Source: Marinobacter litoralis
Lineage (GTDB): Bacteria; Pseudomonadota; Gammaproteobacteria; Pseudomonadales; Oleiphilaceae
NCBI RefSeq assembly: GCF_003336705.1
Contig: NZ_QMDL01000004.1
Location: 1-64,000, forward strand
Length of the DNA: 64,000 nucleotides
Direction: 5' to 3'
Numbering within the stretch: position 1 is the stretch's first letter; each line of letters starts with the position of its first letter. This document shows positions 7,866-17,129 of this stretch, in pieces. Below the pieces are notes generated by a model. It saw only the letters and a list, made by a program, of their open reading frames with translations, had not been told where the DNA came from and did not search any database. The position numbers and the translations under genes are program-made.

Positions 7866-8472
7866 TGTCGAACACCTGTGTTTTCGCTACCCGGGGCAAT
7901 CCGAGGGCTGGGAATACCACTTTTCTCTGGCACCCGGCCGGTGCGTGGCGGTTCATGGCGCCAGCGGAAGTGGCAAGACCACATTGCTGAATCTAATTGC
8001 TGGTTTTCTCGCACCGGATTCAGGCCAAATCCTTTGGAACGGCAGGCCGATTCAGCACCTTGAACCTTGGAACCGCCCGGTAACCAGCGTGTTCCAGGAA
8101 CACAATTTGTTCGAGCATCTGGATGTAGCCACCAATATCGGCCTAGGGCTTCATCCGGGATTGAAACTGACTGCCCATCAGAAGCAAAGCATTAACGAAG
8201 GACTCGAACGCACCGGGCTTTCGGGGTTCGGCTCGAGAATGCCGGGCGATCTGTCTGGCGGACAACGCCAGCGAGTGGCTTTGGTGAGAGCGATTCTGCG
8301 GCGACAACCTTTATTGCTACTGGACGAACCACTAACCGGCTTGGACAACGAAGCAAAAGACAGCCTTCGAGCCATGCTGAAGGAAGAGAAGGCACGAGGC
8401 GTCGCCTTGATTCTCGCCAGCCACGACGAAGATGACCGAAAGTTATTGGCAGACTTCTATTGGAATCTCTAA
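7858..8472 (+). CDS. thiQ: Thiamine ABC transporter, ATP-binding protein
   Basis: ThiQ is the cytoplasmic ATPase that drives thiamine import. The 204-residue protein has Walker A GASGSGKTT (34-42), Q-loop SVFQEHNLFEH, signature DLSGGQRQRVALVRA, Walker B LLLLDEP and the switch His in LASHDEDD. ATG 7858 is used because residue 1 then precedes the usual ABC opening (MLDVEHLCFRYPG) and CTGGAG lies just upstream; a longer in-frame start at 7795 would add residues that do not belong to the family. The start overlaps the end of thiP by 8 bases. Confidence 0.95.
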   Translation: MLDVEHLCFRYPGQSEGWEYHFSLAPGRCVAVHGASGSGKTTLLNLIAGFLAPDSGQILWNGRPIQHLEPWNRPVTSVFQEHNLFEHLDVATNIGLGLHPGLKLTAHQKQSINEGLERTGLSGFGSRMPGDLSGGQRQRVALVRAILRRQPLLLLDEPLTGLDNEAKDSLRAMLKEEKARGVALILASHDEDDRKLLADFYWNL

Positions 8473-8508
8473 GCTTGCAGTGAACGGCAGCAAGGACCTA
8501 ATTTCGTA

Positions 8509-9660
8509 GTGGCAACTTCTCCCCGGCAATCTTCACGCTCACACCAACCGTCAGCCGGTAACGCAGAACTGAGCGATTCCGGTCTGACCTGCAGCGGCGA
8601 TTGGATTCTGTCGAATTACACCGAACTGGCCCGATTGGTCGAGACGATACAAACGAGGGATGTTACAAGCGTCCCGCTCGATGTCTCTCATCTCGGCCGG
8701 GTGGATACCGCGGGCGCGTCATTACTGGTAAAACTCGTCGGGCCCTTGGCACTTATAGAATCTGTCGAAAGCAGCAATCTAGCCACCGAGCAGCAAGCGT
8801 TGATTGCTACAGTTGCGTCAGCGATGAAGGCAGAACCACGCCCAGCGCCGAGAACCAACCCTCTACTGGCATTTCTGGCAAGCACGGGCGAGAAAGTCAC
8901 CGACGTTTCTCGTCTGGTCTGGCTATTGGCCGGCTTCATCGGTCAAACATTGGCGGCGTTGTTTTACATCCTTCCCCGCCCCACACGCTGGCGCATTACC
9001 TCGTTTGTAGCAGCCGTTCACGACACCGGGCTCAACGCCCTGCCTATTGTTGCCTTGCTCACCTTTCTTGTCGGTTCCGTCGTCGCCTTTTTGGGTGCCA
9101 CCGTGTTGCAGGATTTTGGCGCCACCATATACACCGTGAACCTCGTGGCGTTTTCGTTCCTGCGGGAGTTTGGCGTTCTGCTGGCCGCCATTCTGTTGGC
9201 CGGTCGCACCGCCAGCTCTTTTACGGCACACATCGGCGCCATGAAGGTCAACGAAGAGCTGGATGCTATTCGCACTTTGGGTTTAAACCCGGTGGAGTTA
9301 CTGGTGGTGCCCAGAGTACTGGCCATGATGGTAAGCCTGCCGGTTCTCACATTTGTCGGCATGATTTCGGGCATGATTGGCGGTGCGGTGGTCTGCGCCA
9401 TTACGCTGGACATTCCACCCAGTCAGTATTTGGCGATTGTTGAGCGGGATATTGGCCTAACGCACTTTCTGGTGGGTATTGGCAAAGCTCCCGTATTCGC
9501 CTTCCTGATCGCCGTGATCGGCTGCCTCGAAGGCTTCAAGGTGGCTGGCAGCGCACAGTCCGTCGGTGAGCACACCACGTCCAGTGTTGTGCAGTCGATC
9601 TTCATGGTGATTCTGCTCGACTCCATCGCCGCGTTGTTTTTCATGGAAATGGGCTGGTAA
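8509..9660 (+). CDS. mlaE: Mla-type lipid ABC transporter permease with N-terminal STAS domain
   Basis: MlaE is the inner-membrane permease that moves phospholipids between the inner membrane and the periplasmic MCE protein. Residues about 25-100 form a STAS-like domain (VPLDVSHLGRVDTAGASLLVKL), which in E. coli is the separate protein MlaB. Residues about 130-383 are the MlaE domain with 5-6 membrane segments and the motifs FLREFGVLLAAILLAGRTAS and EELDAIRTLGLNPVELLVVPR. At 383 residues it is about 120 longer than E. coli MlaE, the difference being the fusion. The start is GTG 8509 with AAGGA 12 bases upstream. First of a four-gene operon. Confidence 0.9.
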   Translation: MATSPRQSSRSHQPSAGNAELSDSGLTCSGDWILSNYTELARLVETIQTRDVTSVPLDVSHLGRVDTAGASLLVKLVGPLALIESVESSNLATEQQALIATVASAMKAEPRPAPRTNPLLAFLASTGEKVTDVSRLVWLLAGFIGQTLAALFYILPRPTRWRITSFVAAVHDTGLNALPIVALLTFLVGSVVAFLGATVLQDFGATIYTVNLVAFSFLREFGVLLAAILLAGRTASSFTAHIGAMKVNEELDAIRTLGLNPVELLVVPRVLAMMVSLPVLTFVGMISGMIGGAVVCAITLDIPPSQYLAIVERDIGLTHFLVGIGKAPVFAFLIAVIGCLEGFKVAGSAQSVGEHTTSSVVQSIFMVILLDSIAALFFMEMGW

Positions 9661-9663
9661 CGC

Positions 9664-10470
9664 ATGGCCAACTCTCAAGCTCAACGCAAATGTCCGGGCG
9701 ACGTCATTATTCAGGTACGAGGCTTAAGTACACGCTTTGGCAACCACATTGTGCACGAAGATCTTGATCTGGATTTGTATACCGGTGAGATACTCGGCGT
9801 AGTGGGCGGCTCCGGCACCGGAAAATCGGTACTGTTGCGAACCATTGTGGGCTTGAACACCCCAAGTGCGGGGCATATTCGGCTGTTCGATACCGACCTT
9901 ACCGAACTGCCCGCAGAAGAACGCTCCCGCTATGAACAGCGATTCGGTGTCTTGTTCCAGGGCGGCGCTCTGTTTACTTCTCTGAATCTGGTGCAGAACA
10001 TATCGGTACCACTGGTCGAACATACGGGGCTTGCTCGCGTTGATGCAGAAGAGATAGCCCGCATGAAACTGGCGTTGACCGGATTACCGCCGGAGGCGGC
10101 CTTGAAATACCCGGCCGAACTTTCAGGCGGCATGGTCAAGCGTGCGGCACTGGCCCGTGCGTTGGCGCTGGATCCTGAAATCCTGTTTCTGGACGAGCCA
10201 ACCGCCGGTCTGGACCCTATCGGTGCGGCAGATTTCGATGAATTGATTGTCACGCTGAGCAAGGCCTTGGGTTTGACGGTTTTTCTGGTCACCCACGACC
10301 TCGACACGCTCTATTCCACCTGTGATCGGGTGGCGGTGCTGGCCCAACGTAAGGTATTGGTTGCCGATACCCTTGACCGCGTTGCCCAAACCGATGACGC
10401 TTGGATTCAAGAGTATTTCCATGGCCCTCGTGGCCGAGCTGCCATCGCTGCTGGAACAAAAGCCACTTAA
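9664..10470 (+). CDS. mlaF: Mla-type lipid ABC transporter ATP-binding protein
   Basis: MlaF is the ATPase of the lipid transporter. The 268-residue protein has Walker A GGSGTGKSV, Q-loop LFQGGALFTSLNL (the hydrophobic version typical of MlaF), signature ELSGGMVKRAALARALA, Walker B ILFLDEPTAGLDP and switch LVTHDLDTL. It begins 3 bases after mlaE and is followed 14 bases later by the MCE gene, so it belongs to one operon. The signature SGGM rather than SGGQ is usual in this subfamily. Confidence 0.93.
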   Translation: MANSQAQRKCPGDVIIQVRGLSTRFGNHIVHEDLDLDLYTGEILGVVGGSGTGKSVLLRTIVGLNTPSAGHIRLFDTDLTELPAEERSRYEQRFGVLFQGGALFTSLNLVQNISVPLVEHTGLARVDAEEIARMKLALTGLPPEAALKYPAELSGGMVKRAALARALALDPEILFLDEPTAGLDPIGAADFDELIVTLSKALGLTVFLVTHDLDTLYSTCDRVAVLAQRKVLVADTLDRVAQTDDAWIQEYFHGPRGRAAIAAGTKAT

Positions 10471-10484
10471 CAGGAGTTCCGTAA

Positions 10485-11423
10485 ATGGAGCCGAAGGCCC
10501 ATCACATCATCATAGGATTCTTCACGCTGGTTGCGGTAACGGCAGCGCTGCTGTTTGCGCTGTGGCTCGGAAAATCCTCGGCAGATCGGGAATGGGCCTA
10601 TTACCAAATCGGCTTTGATCACCCCGTAAGCGGCTTGGCCAAGGGCAACCCGGTTCTGTACAGCGGCATTCAGGTGGGTGACGTTCTGGAACTGACGTTA
10701 GCTCCGGACAATCCTGCCCACGTTCGGGTGCTGGTGCGCGTTGAGCAGGACATTCCGGTGCGCACAGACACCAAAGCCGGATTGGTACTGGCCAACATCA
10801 CCGGCAGCATGAGCATCCAGTTTACCGGGGGCACTCCTCAGAGCGAGAGGCTTCAGGGCGGCCGCAATAACCCACCGTTAATTCATGCAGAACCATCGGC
10901 TCTGAACAATCTGATGAATAACGGCGAAGCCATGCTTGCCCAGGCCGAGCAATTGCTGACAAATATGAACCGATTACTGGCTACCGAAAACATCGAAAAC
11001 GTATCCGCTCTGCTCGACAACGCCCGGGAAGCGAGCGAATCCCTGTTAGCAAACCGCGAAGCACTCATTGCCCTGATGGAGCAATTCAACACCGCCGCTG
11101 TGCGCGCCGAGGAAGCAGCCATTAAGGTATCGAACGTGTCTGACAACACTCGGGCGGTGCTCAATGATCGGGTCGTGCCCGTGCTGAATGCCATGGATAC
11201 CGCCATCGCGACCCTGCAACCATCCTTAGAGCGGGTTAACAGCCTCACCGCCGACAATGAGCATTCGCTGAACGCCGGGCTTCAAGGGCTATCTCAGCTA
11301 GGCCCTGCCCTGCGGCAATTGAAATCGACCTTGCGTAACCTGAACAGTTTCACGCGCCGGCTTGAACAAGATCCGGCAAGCACCCTGTGGGGGGGATCGA
11401 CCATCAAGGAGTTTGAAAAATGA
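10485..11423 (+). CDS. mlaD: MCE-domain lipid-binding protein (MlaD-like)
   Basis: This protein is anchored by one N-terminal membrane helix (about 8-29) and carries an MCE domain at about 38-118 (GLAKGNPVLYSGIQVGDV through LANITGSMSIQFTGG). A long, mostly helical C-terminal part of about 190 residues follows. MCE proteins form hexameric rings that pass lipids across the periplasm. At 312 residues it is longer than E. coli MlaD (about 180), so it belongs to the class with an extended helical tail that can form a tube or needle. Its stop overlaps the next gene by 4 bases (ATGA). Confidence 0.88.
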   Translation: MEPKAHHIIIGFFTLVAVTAALLFALWLGKSSADREWAYYQIGFDHPVSGLAKGNPVLYSGIQVGDVLELTLAPDNPAHVRVLVRVEQDIPVRTDTKAGLVLANITGSMSIQFTGGTPQSERLQGGRNNPPLIHAEPSALNNLMNNGEAMLAQAEQLLTNMNRLLATENIENVSALLDNAREASESLLANREALIALMEQFNTAAVRAEEAAIKVSNVSDNTRAVLNDRVVPVLNAMDTAIATLQPSLERVNSLTADNEHSLNAGLQGLSQLGPALRQLKSTLRNLNSFTRRLEQDPASTLWGGSTIKEFEK

Positions 11424-12031
11424 ATAGTCGCCTCAAGGCAATGGCCGTCTTGTTGGCCGCACTATCAACCGCCGCCTGCACGGTTCTCCCGAGGCCAGAG
11501 CCACCCAGAGCCATGGATTTGGCGGTTGTGAGTGCACCGGTTGATTTCGAAAAACCGCTGCAAAGCAGCCTGCGCATCCATACGCCACTGGCTTCAGACC
11601 CGATGGACAGCTCCGCCATTCTGCTTAAGCCAACACCTTACGAGTTTCAGGCCTACCCAAAAGCTCGGTGGCGCGACAGTGCTCCCGTCGTGATTCGCGA
11701 CTACCTTGCCCGGCATCTTCGCAACAGTCGAGGGTTTCGAAACGTAGTGATCGACACCAGTGCAGCCAACACCGAACACTCCCTGCTCACTGAACTGTCG
11801 GCGTTTCAGGTCGTGCAACACGGTAAGAGGCATCAGGTGGTTCTGGAACTGCATGCAGAAGTCATCAGCGAGCAAAGTGGCAGCAGTTTGTGTATTCGCA
11901 ACTGGTCGATTCAAGAAATGGCCGCCAGCTCCGAACTGGAATCGGCGGTAGAGGCCTTTTCCCGGGCCAGCAATACGCTGGCAACCGAACTGACCGATTG
12001 GGCCTGGAGTTGTGTGCAGCGGGCGCAGTGA
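11420..12031 (+). CDS. ABC-type transport auxiliary lipoprotein (PqiC-like)
   Basis: The 203-residue product has a signal peptide with lipobox STAAC (Cys20), so it is a lipoprotein, probably in the outer membrane. The mature part looks like the ABC transport auxiliary component family (PqiC/YmbA-like): an early YEFQAYPKARWRDSAPVVIRDYL segment and a strand-rich core (SLLTELSAFQVVQ, HQVVLELHAEVI). Such lipoproteins accompany MCE systems as the outer-membrane partner. It is the last gene of mlaEFD, translationally coupled by ATGA. Confidence 0.82.
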   Translation: MNSRLKAMAVLLAALSTAACTVLPRPEPPRAMDLAVVSAPVDFEKPLQSSLRIHTPLASDPMDSSAILLKPTPYEFQAYPKARWRDSAPVVIRDYLARHLRNSRGFRNVVIDTSAANTEHSLLTELSAFQVVQHGKRHQVVLELHAEVISEQSGSSLCIRNWSIQEMAASSELESAVEAFSRASNTLATELTDWAWSCVQRAQ

Positions 12032-12053
12032 GCCGCGCCCGAAGAGAGCGGGT

Positions 12054-12638
12054 TTAGATTTCGCTCCGGTTTTCGTCAGTCACCGTCTCATCCGCCTTCG
12101 GAAACAAGTCATCCCAGGCGGCGTGCAAGTACAGATACATCGACCACAACGTTAGCACCGCAGCCAGATACAGCAGCCCAACGGCGATATCGGCCAGCAA
12201 ATTCCCCGGCGGGAACGCCAGCAAGCCCACGATGGCGGCAATCTGAGCCGTGGTTTTAATCTTGCCAATGTAGGAAACCGCCACACTACCCCGGCTACCA
12301 ATTTCAGCCATCCATTCGCGCAACGCGGAAATCACAATTTCACGCCCGATAATGATCGTCGCGGGAATGGTCAGCAGAACCGCAGAATACTCTTCGATCA
12401 GAACCGCCAGCGCGACTGCCACCATCAATTTGTCTGCGACCGGATCCAAAAACGCACCAAATGGCGTGCTTTGGTTCAGCCGCCGGGCCAGATAACCATC
12501 CAACCAATCCGTGATCCCTGCCAGCGCAAAAATCGCCGCACTCGCCATATAACTCCAGCTCGCCGGCAAATAAAACACCACCACGAACACCGGAATCATG
12601 ACGATGCGGGACAGGGTAATCAGGTTCGGTAAATTCAT
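12054..12638 (-). CDS. pgsA: CDP-diacylglycerol-glycerol-3-phosphate 3-phosphatidyltransferase
   Basis: PgsA condenses CDP-diacylglycerol with glycerol 3-phosphate to phosphatidylglycerol phosphate, the committed step to PG and cardiolipin, in the inner membrane. The CDP-alcohol phosphatidyltransferase motif D-G-x2-A-R-x8-G-x3-D-x3-D is complete ([10 protein letters not shown] then [11 protein letters not shown]). There are about 4-6 membrane segments. ATG 12638 gives the standard opening [11 protein letters not shown] and 194 residues; the frame is open further upstream but into uvrC. It starts 7 bases after the uvrC stop, forming gacA-uvrC-pgsA. Confidence 0.96.
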   Translation of the reverse strand: MNLPNLITLSRIVMIPVFVVVFYLPASWSYMASAAIFALAGITDWLDGYLARRLNQSTPFGAFLDPVADKLMVAVALAVLIEEYSAVLLTIPATIIIGREIVISALREWMAEIGSRGSVAVSYIGKIKTTAQIAAIVGLLAFPPGNLLADIAVGLLYLAAVLTLWSMYLYLHAAWDDLFPKADETVTDENRSEI

Positions 12639-12645
12639 TGTGTTC

Positions 12646-14505
12646 CTATTCGTTATGCAATGCTGCGTAAATGGTTTCGGCCAATGCTTTGCTGATGCCT
12701 TGAACCTTGGCAATTTCGTCAACTCCGGCTTTTCGGATACCCTGGATTCCACCGAAGTAACGTATCAACTCTCGCCTGCGCTTAGGCCCCACACCCTCAA
12801 TACCTTCAAGGGTGGACTGTCGGCGTTTTTTGTCGCGCCGCGCCCGGTGGCCGGTAATGGCAAACCGGTGCGATTCATCCCGGATGTGCTGAATCAGGTG
12901 CAACGCCGGTGAATCGGCTGGCACTCTGAAGACGGCACCGGTCATGGCGTCGATCAATTGTTCCATGCCAGCCCGACGAGTAACACCCTTTGCCACACCA
13001 ATTAGTGGAATATCTGAAATCTCAAGCTCGTCAAAGACTTCACGGGCAATGTTCAACTGGCCTTTACCACCATCGATAAAGACTAAATCCGGTTTCTTGC
13101 CTTCGCCATTCGCCAGTCTGCGGTAGCGGCGAGTCAGTACCTGGCGCATGGCCGCATAATCATCGCCGGCGGTCACGCCTTCAATATTATACAAGCGATA
13201 GTCGCTTTTCAGGGGGCCATTCTCGTCGAAAACCACGCAGGATGCGACGGTATTTTCCCCATGGCTGTGGCTGATATCAAAACACTCCATGCGGCTGGGT
13301 GTTTCTGTTAATTCTAATAAGTCACGAAGTGCCAACAACCGACGATACACCGTTTCCTTGCTGGCAAGGTGCGTCAGCAGTGTCTGTTGGGCGTTGGTCA
13401 TGGCCAGTTCAAGCCAGCGTTTACGCTCACCACGCACATTGCCACGCACTCTTGTGTCACGGTTGGCGGCTTCCGTGAGGGCTGCTGCCAAAAGCTCCTG
13501 CCCCTCTACTTTCACCGGAACCAGAATGTCATTCGGGATTTCCCGGCGGGTATTGCCGCCAAAATAATACTGTCCAAGGAACGATGCCAATAACTCGCCT
13601 TCCGTCTGCTCCAGGGAAAACTTCGGAAAGTAATCCTTGGTGCCCAGCACCCGACCTCCTCGCACAATGATCACCACGATACACACCACGCCAGCTTCCT
13701 GGGCAATGGCGATCACATCGGCATCACCACCCTCGCCGTCCACCGACTGCTGCTCCTGCACATGGCGCAAGTGATTGACCTGATCACGATAAGAGGCGGC
13801 TTTCTCGAACTCGAGCTTTGCGGCGGCCTCTTCCATCGCGCTCATCAGATCGCGAATGATCGCCGGATTCTTGCCCTCCAGAAACATGGTGGCGCGACGA
13901 ATGTCTTGCTGATACTCCTCGGGGCTTATGTACTCCACACAGGGTGCGGTACATCGATTGATTTGATACTGCAGACAAGGCCGATTCCTGTTTCTGAAAT
14001 AGCTTTCATCACAAGACCTTATCTTGAAAACCTTCTGTAGAATATTAAGACTTTCTTTAACCGCCCCAGAGCTCGGGAAAGGTCCGAACCAGGTTCCGCC
14101 ACCCTTTTTTGTACGGCCACGACGGAAAGTCAGCGACGGGTAATCGCTGTGCGAAGACAAATAGATATAGGGGTAGGATTTATCGTCCCGAAGCAGAATG
14201 TTGTACGGCGGCCTCAGGGATTTGATCAGGTTTTGCTCAAGCAGAAGCGCTTCGGTTTCACTGCCGGTAATGGTTACTTCGATGGAGTGAATCTTGCCGA
14301 CCAAGGCTTCGGTTTTCGGGGCCAGCCCGGTTTTTCGAAAGTAACTGCTGACGCGATTTTTGAGGTTTCGAGCTTTACCGACGTACAGGATCTCGCCTGC
14401 ACTATCGTACATACGATAGACACCGGCGCGTTCAGAGAGTTGTTTCAGGAAGTTCTTGCTGTCGAACTCCCCGGGAGTGTGATTGGGTTCAGACGGTGTC
14501 GGCAT
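12646..14505 (-). CDS. uvrC: UvrABC excinuclease subunit C
   Basis: UvrC makes both incisions around lesions marked by UvrAB in nucleotide excision repair. Domains in order: GIY-YIG nuclease (about 16-95; [20 protein letters not shown]), a Cys-containing region with [13 protein letters not shown], a UVR motif around 205-240, the RNase H-like endonuclease domain ([25 protein letters not shown]) and a C-terminal tandem helix-hairpin-helix. The 619-residue length is typical. ATG 14505 makes the gene overlap the 3' end of gacA by 17 bases, the usual arrangement in gammaproteobacteria. Confidence 0.96.
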   Translation of the reverse strand: MPTPSEPNHTPGEFDSKNFLKQLSERAGVYRMYDSAGEILYVGKARNLKNRVSSYFRKTGLAPKTEALVGKIHSIEVTITGSETEALLLEQNLIKSLRPPYNILLRDDKSYPYIYLSSHSDYPSLTFRRGRTKKGGGTWFGPFPSSGAVKESLNILQKVFKIRSCDESYFRNRNRPCLQYQINRCTAPCVEYISPEEYQQDIRRATMFLEGKNPAIIRDLMSAMEEAAAKLEFEKAASYRDQVNHLRHVQEQQSVDGEGGDADVIAIAQEAGVVCIVVIIVRGGRVLGTKDYFPKFSLEQTEGELLASFLGQYYFGGNTRREIPNDILVPVKVEGQELLAAALTEAANRDTRVRGNVRGERKRWLELAMTNAQQTLLTHLASKETVYRRLLALRDLLELTETPSRMECFDISHSHGENTVASCVVFDENGPLKSDYRLYNIEGVTAGDDYAAMRQVLTRRYRRLANGEGKKPDLVFIDGGKGQLNIAREVFDELEISDIPLIGVAKGVTRRAGMEQLIDAMTGAVFRVPADSPALHLIQHIRDESHRFAITGHRARRDKKRRQSTLEGIEGVGPKRRRELIRYFGGIQGIRKAGVDEIAKVQGISKALAETIYAALHNE

Positions 14506-15151
14506 CCAGCAACCCAAGCCGTACTGCCATCAGCGCTAATTCTACGTCGCTGGAAATCTCGAGCTTTTCGAAGATCCGGTAGCGGTAACTGTTCACGGTT
14601 TTCGGGCTCAGACAGAGCTTGTCCGAAATATCCTGAACTTTCTGGCACTCCACCACCATCATGGCAATCTGCATTTCACGCTCCGACAAGCGATCGAACT
14701 TCGACAGCTCACCATCTTCGTCCCTGTCGCCGCCACCCAGTGAGTTCAGTGCCATCTTCTGGGCGATCTCGGGGCTAATGTAACGCTGGCCGGAATGGGC
14801 TTTGCGAATGGCACGCACCATTTCCTGAATGTCTGCGCCCTTGGTGATATAAGCCGCTGCTCCGCTTTGCATCACCCGCGCCGGATACGGGTCGTCTGCG
14901 CAGGCAGTCACCACGATAATCCGAATGGAGTCGTCCAGCCGGAGAATTCTCCGTGTGGCTTCAAGCCCGCCAATACCCGGCATCCGGATATCCATCAAAA
15001 CAATATCCGGCCGCGCGTTGCGTACAAAATCAATTGCATCTTCACCAGAAGAGGCCTGACCAATCACATCAATGTCAGGATTGTCAGCCAACATGCGGGT
15101 AATGCCGGAGCGCACCAACTCGTGGTCATCTACAACCAGAACCCTGATCAA
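14489..15151 (-). CDS. gacA: GacA/UvrY-type response regulator
   Basis: GacA is the response regulator of the GacS/GacA (BarA/UvrY) system, which activates small RNAs that titrate CsrA/RsmA and so control motility, biofilm and exoproducts. The 220-residue protein has a receiver domain with phospho-acceptor D54 (VLMDIRMPG), T82, and K104 in the expected places and a LuxR-type DNA-binding domain (LSEREMQIAMMVVECQKV, DKLCLSPKTVNSYRYRIF). Position directly upstream of and overlapping uvrC is conserved and supports the GacA assignment over other NarL-type regulators. Confidence 0.93.
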   Translation of the reverse strand: MIRVLVVDDHELVRSGITRMLADNPDIDVIGQASSGEDAIDFVRNARPDIVLMDIRMPGIGGLEATRRILRLDDSIRIIVVTACADDPYPARVMQSGAAAYITKGADIQEMVRAIRKAHSGQRYISPEIAQKMALNSLGGGDRDEDGELSKFDRLSEREMQIAMMVVECQKVQDISDKLCLSPKTVNSYRYRIFEKLEISSDVELALMAVRLGLLDADTV

Positions 15152-15276
15152 AGCTCACCTCACCAACAGAATATAAACAACGCTCAGCAATTGTACCCAT
15201 TACCGGACTCACCGCATAGGTAACGTGCCCAAAACCTTGTCCTTCATCAACCTCTGCTGCCTTATCGTCCGGAACA

Positions 15277-15525
15277 TCAGGCCGGAGAACCCAGGCTGGC
15301 GGTATTTTCGACCGGATCAAACCACACCACCAACTCGCCCTCTTGAATCGCGGCAAGCACCCGGCTGCGCTCTGCTAAGGGGTCCTCTGTGTCGTTCAGC
15401 CCGTGATAACGCGTGCAGTACTCTTCCGCCAGCCCTTCAAGCTGGTCTGTGGTCAGCAGGCAGGCATCCACCACAAACTTTTCCTGACGAGGATCCGACT
15501 CAGGTCCATTAGCATAATCGCTCAT
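15277..15525 (-). CDS. YheU-like small protein
   Basis: This 82-residue protein resembles the YheU family (UPF0270): LTTDQLEGLAEEYCTRYHG, a helix with repeated basic and acidic residues, then GELVVWFDPVENTASL, matching the family pattern of a short helical body ending in a strand pair. The function of the family is unknown. ATG 15525 is chosen because AAAGGA sits 6 bases upstream; longer in-frame starts (up to 15564) lack a binding site. It stands alone between gacA and the azlCD pair. Confidence 0.7.
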   Translation of the reverse strand: MSDYANGPESDPRQEKFVVDACLLTTDQLEGLAEEYCTRYHGLNDTEDPLAERSRVLAAIQEGELVVWFDPVENTASLGSPA

Positions 15526-15596
15526 AATCATTCCTTTCCCGCTATCTTCAAAAGCCTCAAGCAATTCATTATCATCGTGCCTTTTACAAAGTTCGG

Positions 15597-16307
15597 ATGC
15601 TAATGAACCAGAACGTCTTCAAGCTAACACTCCCTATCCTGTTTGGATACCTACCATTAGGGATGGCCTTCGGTGTGCTGTTTTCCACGCAATTGGATTA
15701 CGCATGGTGGATAGCGCCGCTTATGGGCCTGGTGATCTATGCCGGTGCCGGGCAAATCTTGGCCGTTAGCCTGTTAGCCGCCAATGCCGGGTTGCTCGAA
15801 GTGGCGGTGGCGATGCTGGTTCTTAATGCCCGTCACCTGTTTTACGGCCTGTCACTCCTTGGCCAGTTTCGCGGTGCCGGCTGGCGCAAAGGTTACCTTA
15901 TCTTCGGGCTTACCGACGAAACCTATTCGCTGCTAACCAGCCGAGCACGTTCCGGCGATTCACGCAGCGAGCAAGAAATCGATTTCCGCATTACCGCCTT
16001 CAATCAACTCTACTGGATTGCCGGATGCGCCTTGGGCGCGTTGCTTGGAGAGTGGGTCGCGTTTAACAGCACGGGCATCGAATTTGCCTTGGTCGCTTTA
16101 TTCATTGTTTTGACCATCGAGCAATTCAAGGCTCTTGGCAACACCTTCCCCATCTGGGCCGGTGCATTCGCGGCAGGCATTGCTATGTTACTGATACCAG
16201 CCACCCATCAGTTGATTGCCGCCATTGCCATTGTTACTGCAGTGCTGCTGATTCAATACCGTTACCAGCGCGAGCCTGGTCTTGAGCCGGAGGCCACCCA
16301 TGACTGA
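15597..16307 (+). CDS. azlC: AzlC-family branched-chain amino acid exporter, large subunit
   Basis: AzlC is the large membrane subunit of a two-part exporter for branched-chain amino acids and analogues. The 236-residue protein has 5-7 membrane segments and the family motifs LPILFGYLPLGMAFGVLF near the start, YAGAGQILAVSLL, and NARHLFYGLSL. It overlaps the small subunit gene by 8 bases, which is typical of azlCD. Start codon could be ATG 15597 or 15603; neither has a strong ribosome binding site. Confidence 0.88.
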   Translation: MLMNQNVFKLTLPILFGYLPLGMAFGVLFSTQLDYAWWIAPLMGLVIYAGAGQILAVSLLAANAGLLEVAVAMLVLNARHLFYGLSLLGQFRGAGWRKGYLIFGLTDETYSLLTSRARSGDSRSEQEIDFRITAFNQLYWIAGCALGALLGEWVAFNSTGIEFALVALFIVLTIEQFKALGNTFPIWAGAFAAGIAMLLIPATHQLIAAIAIVTAVLLIQYRYQREPGLEPEATHD

Positions 16308-16644
16308 AGGCTATTATCTGGCGGCATTCATCGCCGTCACGGCGTTAGCAACTTTCGCCACGCGCGTAGTGCCCTTTCTGTTTTTCGAACGCCACACCGA
16401 CCACCCGCTTATTAAACATTTGGGGCGTTTTTTGCCTGCAGCGGTCATGGCCTTGCTGGCGACGGTTTTTCTACAAAGGTCGGGCAATTGGGGTGCCGGG
16501 GCATTCGGGTTAGATGCCTTGATCCCCGGTTTGCTGGTGGTGGCGGTTCATCTTTGGCGAGGCAATGCTTTGCTGTCCATCGCGACTGGCACTATTGCCT
16601 ATATGGCCATTCAGCAAACCGGAATGATGGTGGCGGGTGCCTGA
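16300..16644 (+). CDS. azlD: AzlD-family branched-chain amino acid exporter, small subunit
   Basis: This 114-residue membrane protein with 3-4 hydrophobic segments is the partner of AzlC. It shows the family pattern TFATRVVPFLFFER near residue 20-30 and FLPAAVMALLATVFL. ATG 16300 lies within the last codons of azlC (shared ATGACTGA), so the two are translationally coupled. An in-frame upstream start at 16282 would add six residues and lacks support. Confidence 0.87.
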   Translation: MTEGYYLAAFIAVTALATFATRVVPFLFFERHTDHPLIKHLGRFLPAAVMALLATVFLQRSGNWGAGAFGLDALIPGLLVVAVHLWRGNALLSIATGTIAYMAIQQTGMMVAGA

Positions 16645-17043
16645 TTACACGCCACTCTCCACGTTAGCTACTAATCGGGAGTCTTCCAATGCGGCGGTCC
16701 TATGTTTGAGGACACCTTTGTAATCCGGGTCTTCAATCATAGTCAGGAAAGCATCGGTTGAAGGGTATCGAACCAGTAACACTTGGTCCCAAGTCTCTTC
16801 AGGAGGCGCAATAAGAGAGCCGACGCTTCGGCCAGACCAGATAACTTCAGCGCCAACCGCTTTGACACACGCAGCGGCTTCTTTCATATAACGTTTATAG
16901 GCGTCGCGCCCGGAACACGCTTCACTCGCGTCCTGATATTCCGCCCGGTCACGGAATCTCAGTAAATTGAGCATAACGACAGGTTGATCTTTCGGGGTTT
17001 CTTGCAAGATTTTCTTCAAGTCTTCCTGAGTTGGGGCCGCCAT
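16645..17043 (-). CDS. DUF1330-family protein
   Basis: The 132-residue protein shows the DUF1330 (ferredoxin-like, dimeric alpha-beta barrel) pattern: PVVMLNLLRFRDRAEY, a central helix with YKRYMKEAAACVKAVGAEVIWSG split over two elements, then WDQVLLVRYPSTDAFLTMIEDPDY. Relatives are small cytoplasmic proteins without an assigned reaction. It converges with azlD, the stop codons being adjacent, and is divergent from the AEC transporter gene. Confidence 0.78.
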   Translation of the reverse strand: MAAPTQEDLKKILQETPKDQPVVMLNLLRFRDRAEYQDASEACSGRDAYKRYMKEAAACVKAVGAEVIWSGRSVGSLIAPPEETWDQVLLVRYPSTDAFLTMIEDPDYKGVLKHRTAALEDSRLVANVESGV

Positions 17044-17129
17044 TGCGTATCCTTCTTATTCGTTATTGTGAGGAGCTACGTCGGGTAAAACCTTTTCATC
17101 CATCGACGACATTCTGAGAATACTTAACC

